Source of the DNA: Fidelibacterota bacterium
Lineage (GTDB): Bacteria > Pseudomonadota > Alphaproteobacteria > Rhodospirillales > Rhodospirillaceae
DNA: 33,024 bases
Assembly: GCA_947476065.1 (NCBI GenBank)
Contig: CANJPG010000034.1
Span: 1-33,024 of the forward strand
Direction: 5' to 3'
The notes below the pieces were generated by a model. That model was not told where the DNA came from. It did no database searches and saw only the letters and a program-made list of their open reading frames with translations. Of this stretch, positions 1-5,819 are shown one piece after another (position 1 is the first letter of the stretch; the number at the start of each line of letters is the position of its first letter). The position numbers and the translations under genes are program-made.

Positions 1-170
1 ATATTCTCTTCTTCGGCCACGGACATCAGCCGGGCATCGACCTCCCATTGGCGCAGAATGTCGATTTTGTTGCTCCGGCTTAGCTCGGGGTGGATCAATA
101 CCTCCTTGGGCGAGTGGAAGTATTTGCTGGGATTGGTTTTTGCGGCTTTGACATCAAGAAGATGCGTCAT
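1..170 (-). CDS. small hypothetical protein, 3' end cut by window edge
   Basis: The minus-strand ATG (complement of 168-170) opens a frame that stays open to the left edge, giving 56 codons with no stop. It reads MTHLLDVKAAKTNPSKYF..., then SPKEVLIHPELSRSNKIDIL, RQWEVDAR and a VAEEEN ending. I recall similar short proteins (an SPxEVL...LRxWExDA...EEEN pattern) in many Alphaproteobacteria, but I know no assigned function. An exact EcfG-type promoter lies at 207-232 on the same strand, 37 bases ahead of the ATG, so general stress control is likely. The ribosome binding site is weak. The gene is divergent from ecfG. Confidence 0.75.
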   Translation of the reverse strand, partial: MTHLLDVKAAKTNPSKYFHSPKEVLIHPELSRSNKIDILRQWEVDARLMSVAEEEN

Positions 171-206
171 GTGGCACCCGTGCGTGGTTAAGAAGGCTGT
201 CAGTTA

Positions 207-232
207 AACGACCAGCTGGAAGCCAATGTTCC
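207..232 (-). promoter_or_regulatory. EcfG-type promoter for the left-edge small gene
   Basis: On the minus strand GGAAC (complement of 228-232) is followed by 17 bases and CGTT (complement of 207-210). This matches the known alphaproteobacterial EcfG consensus GGAAC-N16/17-CGTT exactly. It is followed after 36 bases by the ATG of the left-edge gene. Confidence 0.8.
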
Positions 233-343
233 TGCCCAGACACGGAAATTTATATCTGCAGTTGAATAGTTATAGAAATTAACAATCTTAAGTATATTTT
301 TCGTGAGAGTTGTGACTTTTTGCTCCCCTTCGACAATTTACGG

Positions 344-368
344 GGAACTCCGGACGGAGTGCTGCGTT
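344..368 (+). promoter_or_regulatory. EcfG-type promoter of ecfG (autoregulatory)
   Basis: GGAAC at 344-348, a 16-base spacer, then CGTT at 365-368, an exact EcfG consensus. It is 35 bases ahead of the ecfG ATG, which implies positive autoregulation, as is known for several EcfG sigma factors. A strong AGGAGG ribosome binding site follows at 393-398. Confidence 0.85.
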
Positions 369-403
369 CACAATTCGCCGGATTTTAATGTCAGGAGGTT
401 TTC

Positions 404-973
404 ATGGCCGATCAATTTCAAGAGATGCTCCTTACCCACATGCCGCGTTTGCAGGCATATGCCGTGATGCTCACGCGCGATCGCGCGGCCGCTGAGGATC
501 TTTTGCAGGAAACCGCCCTTAAAGCCTGGCGTGCCCAGGCACAGTTTGCCCTTGGCACCAATTTCACGGCTTGGATTTATAAGATCTTGCGTAACGAATA
601 CATCAGCTCGCTGCGCCGTAATAAGCGTAAGCCAGCGCGGCTTGACGAAGTTCCCGAGGAGTTCCTGTCGCGCAATGGCGCCCAGGAAAACGACATCCTG
701 TCGCGCGAAGTCGTCCATGCCATGGGCAAGCTCCAGCCCGAGCAGCGCGAAGTGCTGATCCTCATCTGCGCCAGCGGCCTCAGCTATGAGGAAGCGGCGG
801 AATCCCTGGGCTGCTCGATCGGCACGATCAAAAGCCGCCTGTGGCGAGCCCGCGCGCGGATGTCGGCCCTGGTACTGGGTGAAGAGGCGCCCAAGGAGAG
901 CCACAAGGAGATCGACGATACCCCCCGCTCGAGCAAATCAATCGAAACAGCCGATCACGTATCGTGGACTTAG
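404..973 (+). CDS. ecfG: EcfG-type (ECF15) RNA polymerase sigma factor, general stress response
   Basis: A 189-residue ECF sigma factor. Region 2 spans about residues 10-73 (LLQETALKAWRAQ, then FTAWIYKILRNEYISSLRR, the core-binding and -10-recognition part). Region 4 spans about 105-155 (LQPEQREVLILICASGLSYE, then GCSIGTIKSRLWRARARM, the -35-binding helix-turn-helix). The combination of GTNFTAWIYKILRN and the region 4 form is typical of EcfG, the sigma factor held by NepR and released by phosphorylated PhyR under stress. The ATG has AGGAGG five bases ahead and an exact EcfG promoter upstream. A nepR-like gene follows after 40 bases. The roughly 30-residue polar C-terminal tail is not part of the fold. 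Family is certain; the EcfG subgroup rests on motif, promoter and neighbour. Confidence 0.93.
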   Translation: MADQFQEMLLTHMPRLQAYAVMLTRDRAAAEDLLQETALKAWRAQAQFALGTNFTAWIYKILRNEYISSLRRNKRKPARLDEVPEEFLSRNGAQENDILSREVVHAMGKLQPEQREVLILICASGLSYEEAAESLGCSIGTIKSRLWRARARMSALVLGEEAPKESHKEIDDTPRSSKSIETADHVSWT

Positions 974-1013
974 CCAGCTAGAGTAGTTGGCTACCCCGCA
1001 GAGGCGGACTAAC

Positions 1014-1358
1014 ATGCACATCGGTGTCGTAAATGCCGCGCTGGCGGCAACTGACGATGAATTGTCTGGCGTAGACGCGCATAAAAGCGCGAGTGTCGAT
1101 CGGCTTCATTCTAATATGACTGATAAACCATCCTCACCTAAGGCCGAGACGCGCGCCTCCGCGTCTAAACCTGCGCGCCTGGAAACGGCCAAGAACAACA
1201 ATCCAGCGTTCGATACATGGCTGGAAAAGAAGCTGCACAATATGTTCGATGCCGTGGCGGCGGAACCGTTGCCGCCGGATCTGGTCAAGCTGCTCGAAAA
1301 ACTTGACCAGAAGACCGGCGTGGCGGACGGCGACGCCGACAAAAAGGGCAAGAAGTAG
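1014..1358 (+). CDS. nepR: NepR-type anti-sigma factor
   Basis: A 114-residue protein whose only conserved block is residues about 66-99: FDTWLEKKLHNMFDAVAAEP followed by LPPDLVKLLEKLDQ. This is the two-helix NepR signature that clamps EcfG and is captured by phosphorylated PhyR. The first 60 residues are low-complexity and polar, and the C-terminus is Asp/Lys-rich. The start is uncertain. ATG 1014 has a GAGGCGG site at usual spacing. TTG 987 would add nine residues. ATG 1116 would give an 80-residue protein closer to the usual NepR length but lacks a visible ribosome binding site. It follows ecfG with no promoter of its own visible, so it is probably co-transcribed. Most described loci place nepR before ecfG, the reverse of this one. 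Confidence 0.85.
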   Translation: MHIGVVNAALAATDDELSGVDAHKSASVDRLHSNMTDKPSSPKAETRASASKPARLETAKNNNPAFDTWLEKKLHNMFDAVAAEPLPPDLVKLLEKLDQKTGVADGDADKKGKK

Positions 1359-1377
1359 TCCCCGCACTTCCCGCATC

Positions 1378-1402
1378 GCAACACTTAGGTTAAGACAGCG
1401 TT
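1378..1402 (+). promoter_or_regulatory. near-consensus EcfG-type promoter for the PRC-barrel gene
   Basis: GCAAC (1378-1382), 16 bases, CGTT (1399-1402): one mismatch from the EcfG consensus. It is 41 bases ahead of the ATG at 1444. Support comes mainly from its position and the exact sites next to it. Confidence 0.45.
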
Positions 1403-1443
1403 CTATCCTTCGATCAAACAACTTACCCAATGCAGGTGATGTT

Positions 1444-1833
1444 ATGACGAAGGAACTCCTTTTAGCGTTCGGCCTGATCGCAGCCATTCCGCTTATTCCG
1501 GCCGGCGCCAGCGCCCAGGGCGCGCGGCAGACAATCGCCAAATACAAAGTGGACGTCACCAACGTCTCCACCGGCTATCGCGGCAGTAAGCTGGTCGGCG
1601 CCACAGTGGTCAATGAAGCCAACGAGAAGATCGGCTCGGTCGACGACCTGATCGTGACCCGTAGCGACAAGGTCGTCTATGCCATCGTATCTGTCGGCGG
1701 CTTTCTCGGCGTTGGCGATAAGCTTGTCGCCGTACCGTTCGACGGCTTCCAGCTCGCACCGGACAAAACAATGCTGCCGGGCGCGACCAAAGAAGCATTG
1801 ATGAATATGCCGAAGTTCACCTACCAAAAGTAA
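1444..1833 (+). CDS. exported PRC-barrel domain protein
   Basis: A 129-residue protein. Residues 1-24 form a signal peptide (basic MTK start, hydrophobic LLLAFGLIAAIPLI, ASA cleavage region). The rest is a PRC-barrel fold: GSKLVGATVVNEANEKIGSV, DDLIVTRSDKVVYAIVSVGG, then GVGDKLVAVPFDGF. PRC-barrel proteins of this exported kind are common in alphaproteobacterial stress loci, but their biochemical role is poorly defined. The ATG has AGGTG about six bases ahead. It lies downstream of nepR, has a near-consensus EcfG promoter, and ends just before a strong hairpin. The fold call is firm; the role in envelope stress is inference. Confidence 0.88.
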   Translation: MTKELLLAFGLIAAIPLIPAGASAQGARQTIAKYKVDVTNVSTGYRGSKLVGATVVNEANEKIGSVDDLIVTRSDKVVYAIVSVGGFLGVGDKLVAVPFDGFQLAPDKTMLPGATKEALMNMPKFTYQK

Positions 1834-1850
1834 TCCCGCCTCAACGACAA

Positions 1851-1883
1851 AGAGCCAAAGCGGGTGTCCGCTTTGGCTCTTTT
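1851..1883. terminator. bidirectional rho-independent terminator
   Basis: A perfect 13-bp stem (AGAGCCAAAGCGG at 1851-1863 against 1868-1880) with a 4-base GTGT loop, then TTTT on the plus strand. It sits between the converging PRC-barrel gene and the minus-strand gene ending at 1903, so it can serve both. Confidence 0.85.
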
Positions 1884-1902
1884 CCGTATCTACGCGATGC
1901 TT

Positions 1903-2118
1903 TTAGCGCTTGGCCGGCTTGCCGGTGCTCTTGGCCGGACGCCGGCCAGCAGCTTCGGCGCGCGCCAAGTCGGCGGCTTCGCTCTTCGATGACAGGCTTT
2001 TTTTCGCTGCAGCGGCGGCCGGCGCCACCTTGCCAGATTTGGCAAAGCGCGTGGTCGCGTCATTGTACTGTTTGGCGGCGGTGCGGCTGCCCTCGCCTTC
2101 GTTCTTCTGCGTGGCCAT
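1903..2118 (-). CDS. small basic Lys/Ala-rich protein
   Basis: A 71-residue hydrophilic protein starting MATQKNEGEGSRTAAKQYND and ending in a Lys/Arg/Pro tail (KSTGKPAKR). It has no signal peptide or membrane segment and is probably largely disordered. The MATQKNEGEGSRTAAKxYN start recurs, as I recall, in unnamed small proteins of Alphaproteobacteria; no function is established. The composition would suit a nucleic-acid-associated or stress-protectant role, which is speculation. The start is supported by GGGAG seven bases ahead. A near-consensus EcfG promoter lies at 2169-2193. Confidence 0.75.
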   Translation of the reverse strand: MATQKNEGEGSRTAAKQYNDATTRFAKSGKVAPAAAAAKKSLSSKSEAADLARAEAAGRRPAKSTGKPAKR

Positions 2119-2168
2119 GGTGTAACTCCCTCAATGATGAATGCAGAGTAGTTGGCGCTCTGCAAGAC

Positions 2169-2193
2169 AACACCAAAGCTCGGATTTGGTTCC
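2169..2193 (-). promoter_or_regulatory. near-consensus EcfG-type promoter
   Basis: On the minus strand GGAAC (complement of 2189-2193), 16 bases, TGTT (complement of 2169-2172). One mismatch, in the first base of the -10 element, which is the least conserved. It is about 50 bases ahead of the start at 2118. Confidence 0.5.
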
Positions 2194-2217
2194 ACAGCTT
2201 TGGGATGCCGACGCAGA

Positions 2218-2249
2218 AACGGGAGCAGCTGTTGCCAACTGCTCCCGTT
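2218..2249 (-). terminator. hairpin after the csbD-like gene, probable terminator
   Basis: An 11-bp perfect stem (AACGGGAGCAG at 2218-2228 against 2239-2249) with a 10-base loop, 23 bases beyond the CsbD stop. Read on the minus strand it is followed by TCTG, so the T-tract is weak. Confidence 0.5.
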
Positions 2250-2271
2250 CCAAACGTCTAATTAGTCAAGT

Positions 2272-2472
2272 CTAATTGATGGTCTTTTCCCATTCTTTGA
2301 CCTGCTTTTCAGCAATGTCCTTTTGAACGCCATAGCGTTCCTGCACGCGCCCGATGAGTTGGTCGCGCACGCCGGCGATGCGATCAAAATCGTCGTCCGT
2401 CAGATCGCCCCATTTCTCTTGAACTTTGCCCTTCATCTGTTTCCAGTTTCCTGCAACTTGATCCCAATTCAT
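2272..2472 (-). CDS. CsbD family stress protein
   Basis: A 66-residue protein starting MNWDQVAGNWKQMKGKVQEK, followed by WGDLTDDDFDRIAGVRDQLI and GRVQERYGVQKDIAEKQV. This is a full-length CsbD domain: small, acidic to neutral, helical and stress-induced, of unknown biochemical function. The frame could begin at a TTG two codons earlier, but the ATG is preferred because the family starts MNWD and AAGGA lies about eight bases ahead. An exact EcfG promoter is at 2510-2534, which fits general stress control. Confidence 0.92.
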   Translation of the reverse strand: MNWDQVAGNWKQMKGKVQEKWGDLTDDDFDRIAGVRDQLIGRVQERYGVQKDIAEKQVKEWEKTIN

Positions 2473-2509
2473 AGCCAATTCCTTTCAATCAACAAACCAA
2501 CCTCAGCAA

Positions 2510-2534
2510 AACGCAAGCACCGCGCTCAAGTTCC
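2510..2534 (-). promoter_or_regulatory. EcfG-type promoter of the csbD-like gene
   Basis: On the minus strand GGAAC (complement of 2530-2534), 16 bases, CGTT (complement of 2510-2513): an exact consensus. It fits in the short gap after the previous gene and lies 37 bases ahead of the CsbD start. Confidence 0.8.
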
Positions 2535-2540
2535 CGGGCG

Positions 2541-2750
2541 TCAGACCACAAACACCCAGACCAGGCCCAATCCGATCAACGCGGCACCGAGGGAAATCGC
2601 CAGCACGTAGCGTACGCCGTTGCCGGTCGCACCCTGGCGGATTTCATCGGTCGACAGGTCCTCAGGGTCTTTCACCTGGTTGGTCGCATCCGTCGCAGGC
2701 ATCGTGCTGCCGTGTTCGCGGGCCACGTCCATATATCTACCAACGCGCAT
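2541..2750 (-). CDS. small single-pass membrane protein
   Basis: A 69-residue protein. The N-terminal half is polar (VKDPEDLSTDEIRQG). One C-terminal transmembrane helix (YVLAISLGAALIGLGLVWVF) reaches almost to the last residue. I recognise no family. The start at 2750 has GGAGGC five bases ahead; an alternative Met lies six codons in. A near-consensus EcfG promoter at 2806-2830 and the position inside the stress cluster suggest it belongs to the GSR regulon. Confidence 0.75.
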   Translation of the reverse strand: MRVGRYMDVAREHGSTMPATDATNQVKDPEDLSTDEIRQGATGNGVRYVLAISLGAALIGLGLVWVFVV

Positions 2751-2805
2751 TGAAGCCTCCTGATTCTGTTTCAGTCCAAATATTTGGCGAGATATCTGGA
2801 TATAA

Positions 2806-2830
2806 AACGCCGTACGGCAGCGGAAGTTTC
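2806..2830 (-). promoter_or_regulatory. near-consensus EcfG-type promoter
   Basis: On the minus strand GAAAC (complement of 2826-2830), 16 bases, CGTT (complement of 2806-2809). One mismatch in the -35 element, 55 bases ahead of the start at 2750. Confidence 0.45.
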
Positions 2831-2836
2831 AGCGCT

Positions 2837-3262
2837 CTATTTTGCGATATCGTAACTGGCATTCTGCTTAATGTAGGCATCGCGCTGGCCATACCAGAGA
2901 GCACCGTTGTAGTTGGACTCCCAATACGAATGCAGTTGGAAGGTGACTTCCGGCACACCCGTCTGCGGACCGACGTCCTTGATCGGCACGCGCTGGTTGT
3001 CATGGCGGTAATCGATGGCGGCCGCCGGAATCCAGCCGCGATTGCCGCGCCAGGATACATCGCACCAATCCCAGCTTTTTAGGCAGCCGTGAATATCAAC
3101 GGTCAGGTCTTTCGCCAGCCGGCGAACTTCCGGGAACTCGGCGCCCGGACCGGCTTGCATGCTGACGGCGCTCGACAACTTGCCGTCGGCGGCCTGGGCG
3201 ATTTGCGTCGTTAACACGGGAAGGGCAAGCATGCCCAAGATAATGAAGCGGGCGCGGCGCAT
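2837..3262 (-). CDS. exported SH3-domain protein
   Basis: A 141-residue protein. A signal peptide (MRRARFIILGMLALPVLTTQ, then IAQAADG) leads into a bacterial SH3 domain: SAVSMQAGPGAEFPEVRRLA, VDIHGCLKSWDWCDVSWRGN, RGWIPAAAIDY. The AGPG...W..V...RGW pattern is typical of envelope SH3 domains that contact peptidoglycan or other surface ligands. Two Cys (in GCLKSWDWC) could form a disulfide. The C-terminus is aromatic-rich (HSYWESNYNGALWYGQRD). The frame is open upstream, but the Met at 3262 directly before the signal peptide, with AGAGG ahead, is the likely start. An exact EcfG promoter is at 3320-3345. Confidence 0.85.
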   Translation of the reverse strand: MRRARFIILGMLALPVLTTQIAQAADGKLSSAVSMQAGPGAEFPEVRRLAKDLTVDIHGCLKSWDWCDVSWRGNRGWIPAAAIDYRHDNQRVPIKDVGPQTGVPEVTFQLHSYWESNYNGALWYGQRDAYIKQNASYDIAK

Positions 3263-3319
3263 GATGGAAAGCCTCTTACAAACGTTTTTGACATAGCTGC
3301 AGTGCAGCCTTGACAAACA

Positions 3320-3345
3320 AACGTCTGGGCTATCGGCGATGTTCC
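3320..3345 (-). promoter_or_regulatory. EcfG-type promoter of the SH3-protein gene
   Basis: On the minus strand GGAAC (complement of 3341-3345), 17 bases, CGTT (complement of 3320-3323): an exact consensus, 57 bases ahead of the start at 3262. It sits just beyond the end of the Nramp gene. Confidence 0.78.
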
Positions 3346-3367
3346 GCGGCCGTCGACGCGGCTGGGC

Positions 3368-4678
3368 CTAAAGCGAAAGAAAAAAGGTGATCGAAGCCGC
3401 CGCCATGATCAGGGTTGCCAGCCAACCGCCGATCATCATCGACCGCGAGAGGGTCAGACGCCCCATGACCCGCGGATTGCGCGCGATCAGCATCATAATA
3501 GCCATGAGCGGCGCCGCCAGCACACCATTGACCACAGCGCTCCAATACAAGGCCTTGATGGGGTCAAGGTCTATAAAGTTAAGCGCCACGCCCGCCAGCG
3601 TCGCGGCGGCGATGGTGCCATAAAAAGCCTTGGCTTCGCGGGGCAGCCGGTTGAGCCCCTGGGGCCAGCCGAAAAGTTCGCCCACGGCATAGGCGGCTGA
3701 GCCGGCGAGCACGGGCACGGGCACGGCGAGCATGCCGGTGCCGATGATCCCGGCCGCGAACAGCAAAAACGACAGCTCGCCCGCGATGGGCCGCAGGGCT
3801 TCGGCGGCCTGCGCCGAGGTTTCAATCTCGGTGATGCCTTTGGCATTGAGGGTGGCGGCGGTGGCATAGATGATGAAAATCGCCACCAGATTCGAAATCC
3901 CCATGCCCACCAGTGTGTCGAGGCGGATGCGCGAGAACGCCGCACCCGCTTCGCGTGGGCTGATGCACAGTGCTTTGGTGTGGCGCCGGTGCTGCTCTTC
4001 GACTTCCTGTCCCGCCTGCCAGAAAAACAGATAGGGGCTGATCGTCGTGCCCAGGATCGCGACCAGCGCCGTTGCGTGCGCGGAATCAAATACGAAGGTC
4101 GGCAGTAGCGTCGCCGCCAGCGCGGTCCCCCAGGGCAGGTGCACCGCAAAGACGACGGCGACATAGGCAAACAGCGACAGCGTCATCCACTTCAGCACCG
4201 CGGCATACTTTTCGTAGCTCATGAACACTTCAAGTACGATGCAGATGACGCCGAACATCAGCGCGTACAGAGGTTCGGGTCCGCCGATCAGCAGGACAAG
4301 GGCTGCGCCCATCGCTCCTAGGTCGGCACCCAGGTTAATAACGTTGGCCACGATTAGCATCAGCACCACCCAGCGCAGCAGCCACGGCGAATAGTGCCGC
4401 CTGAGGTTTTGCGCGGTGCCGGCGCCGGTGACGCAGCCGATGCGCGCGGCGATCTCCTGGATGATCGCATTGAACGGATAGCTGAACACCATGGTCCAGG
4501 TCATGCCGAATCCGAACTGGGCGCCCACCTGGCTGTAGGTGGCGATTCCGCCGGGATCGTCGTCGGCCGCGCCGGTGACAAGGCCTGGCCCCAGGCGGCG
4601 CAGAAAACTTTCCGGCTCCAGCGGGTCCGCTGCCGGGTTGCTGGGTGTCGCGGCGTACTCTTTTGGGATGTCGGTCAT
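3368..4678 (-). CDS. Nramp (SLC11) family transporter, divergent metal site
   Basis: A 436-residue inner-membrane protein with about 11 hydrophobic helices. TM1 carries LGPGLVTGAADDDPGGIATY, where classic Nramp has DPGN; here it is DPGG (residues 41-44). TM6 carries GTTISPYLFFWQAGQE (about 210-225), where classic manganese/iron Nramp proteins have the MPH motif; the metal-binding Met and the His are both replaced. The family is clear, but the usual transition-metal ligands are changed, so the substrate (Mn, Mg, Al or other) is open. It starts eight bases after the 6-phosphofructokinase stop and is likely co-transcribed with it. mntH is not used as a symbol because the site is non-canonical. 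Confidence 0.85.
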   Translation of the reverse strand: MTDIPKEYAATPSNPAADPLEPESFLRRLGPGLVTGAADDDPGGIATYSQVGAQFGFGMTWTMVFSYPFNAIIQEIAARIGCVTGAGTAQNLRRHYSPWLLRWVVLMLIVANVINLGADLGAMGAALVLLIGGPEPLYALMFGVICIVLEVFMSYEKYAAVLKWMTLSLFAYVAVVFAVHLPWGTALAATLLPTFVFDSAHATALVAILGTTISPYLFFWQAGQEVEEQHRRHTKALCISPREAGAAFSRIRLDTLVGMGISNLVAIFIIYATAATLNAKGITEIETSAQAAEALRPIAGELSFLLFAAGIIGTGMLAVPVPVLAGSAAYAVGELFGWPQGLNRLPREAKAFYGTIAAATLAGVALNFIDLDPIKALYWSAVVNGVLAAPLMAIMMLIARNPRVMGRLTLSRSMMIGGWLATLIMAAASITFFLSL

Positions 4679-4686
4679 TGTCTCTC

Positions 4687-5748
4687 TTAAACGCTTTCGC
4701 CGACATAAGTTCCTATGCTCTTGGCCGCCCGCACGAGATCGTTGCCCGCGTTCACAAAGCGCGGGCCGGTGACCACTCCCTCCATCGGCACGTCCACGGC
4801 GGTGCCGCCATGCCAGGCGGTCATGCAGCGGCTGGCGCCGGCGGCCAGCAATTCGACGGCGTGCACCCCGAAGGTCGAGGCCAGCAGGCGGTCGAAAACC
4901 GCCGGCGAGCCGCCGCGCTGGAGATGCCCCAAAACAGTACAGCGCGCATCGAAACCAGTACGCGTCTGCAATCCCACGGCAATCGCAGCGCCGATACTGC
5001 TACCCTCCTTGCCATCGCCCACTGGGCGCTTGATGCCCTCGGCGGCCACCACCAGCACGGGCCCCGGCCGATTGTGGGTGATGCGGCGCACATGGGTGGC
5101 CACGGCATCAAGATCGTAGTCGAATTCGGGCATCAGGATGACGTCGGCCCCACCGGCGACGCCGCCGAATAGCGCGATGAAGCCTGAGTCGCGGCCCATC
5201 ACTTCGAGCACCATGATACGGCGATGGCTAGCAGCAGTTGACGACAGTCTGTCCAACGCTTCGCCGACCACCTCGACGGCCGTGAAAAAACCAACGGCGT
5301 AGTCGGTGCCCGGCACATCGTTGTCGATGGTTTTGGGCACGCCGACCCAGGGAATACCTGCGGGCGTCAACAGCCGGTCGAAGACACGCATGCTGCCGTC
5401 GCCGCCGATCACGATTAGGGCTTCAAGGCCCAGGCTCTTAATGGCGGCGATGACCTCGCCGGAGCGGTCGCGCCTACGGCCGTCAGCGTCGGGAAAGGCA
5501 AAAGGATCACCGGTCGTAGTGGTGCCGAGCATGGTGCCGCCCGCGCGCAGTAAATCGGCGCGCACGACATCGGTGGTCAGGTCGACGACATCGGGGGGTG
5601 TGGCCAGCAGGCCCAAGTGACCATTACGCAGACCCAAGACCGTCCAGCCCCGCCCGGTCGCGGCCTCGGTGGCTGCGCGGATGACCGCGTTCAAGCCGGC
5701 GCAGTCGCCGCCGCTGGTCAGAATGCCGATCTTTTTGAACGCCGCCAT
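4687..5748 (-). CDS. 6-phosphofructokinase, probably ATP-dependent
   Basis: A 353-residue PFK-A family enzyme that phosphorylates fructose 6-phosphate. Visible motifs: GILTSGGDCAGLNAVIR (residues 8-24), GGDGSM (115-120), the catalytic PKTIDND (138-144), and MGRDSGFIALFGG. The family phosphoryl donor correlates with two positions. Gly in GGDGS favours ATP, whereas PPi enzymes have GGDD. Lys in PKTIDND, rather than PGTIDND, is common in PPi enzymes and in a third, mixed group. The Gly/Lys pair here fits that mixed group, some members of which are known to use ATP. The ATG has AGGGGGT ahead, and a hairpin touches that site. It is the first gene of a two-gene unit with the Nramp transporter. Confidence 0.9.
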   Translation of the reverse strand: MAAFKKIGILTSGGDCAGLNAVIRAATEAATGRGWTVLGLRNGHLGLLATPPDVVDLTTDVVRADLLRAGGTMLGTTTTGDPFAFPDADGRRRDRSGEVIAAIKSLGLEALIVIGGDGSMRVFDRLLTPAGIPWVGVPKTIDNDVPGTDYAVGFFTAVEVVGEALDRLSSTAASHRRIMVLEVMGRDSGFIALFGGVAGGADVILMPEFDYDLDAVATHVRRITHNRPGPVLVVAAEGIKRPVGDGKEGSSIGAAIAVGLQTRTGFDARCTVLGHLQRGGSPAVFDRLLASTFGVHAVELLAAGASRCMTAWHGGTAVDVPMEGVVTGPRFVNAGNDLVRAAKSIGTYVGESV

Positions 5749-5759
5749 GTTGCACCCCC

Positions 5760-5781
5760 TTTGCCGCGCTTTAGCGGCAAA
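5760..5781 (-). promoter_or_regulatory. stem-loop abutting the PFK ribosome binding site
   Basis: TTTGCCGC (5760-5767) pairs with GCGGCAAA (5774-5781) around a 6-base loop. On the minus strand the hairpin ends at the AAAGGGGG ribosome binding site of the PFK gene. No T-run follows, so it is unlikely to be a simple terminator. A role in translation or mRNA stability is possible. Confidence 0.35.
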
Positions 5782-5819
5782 AATAGAGTGTTGCAGCGGG
5801 CCTTACACGTGATTTCGGA

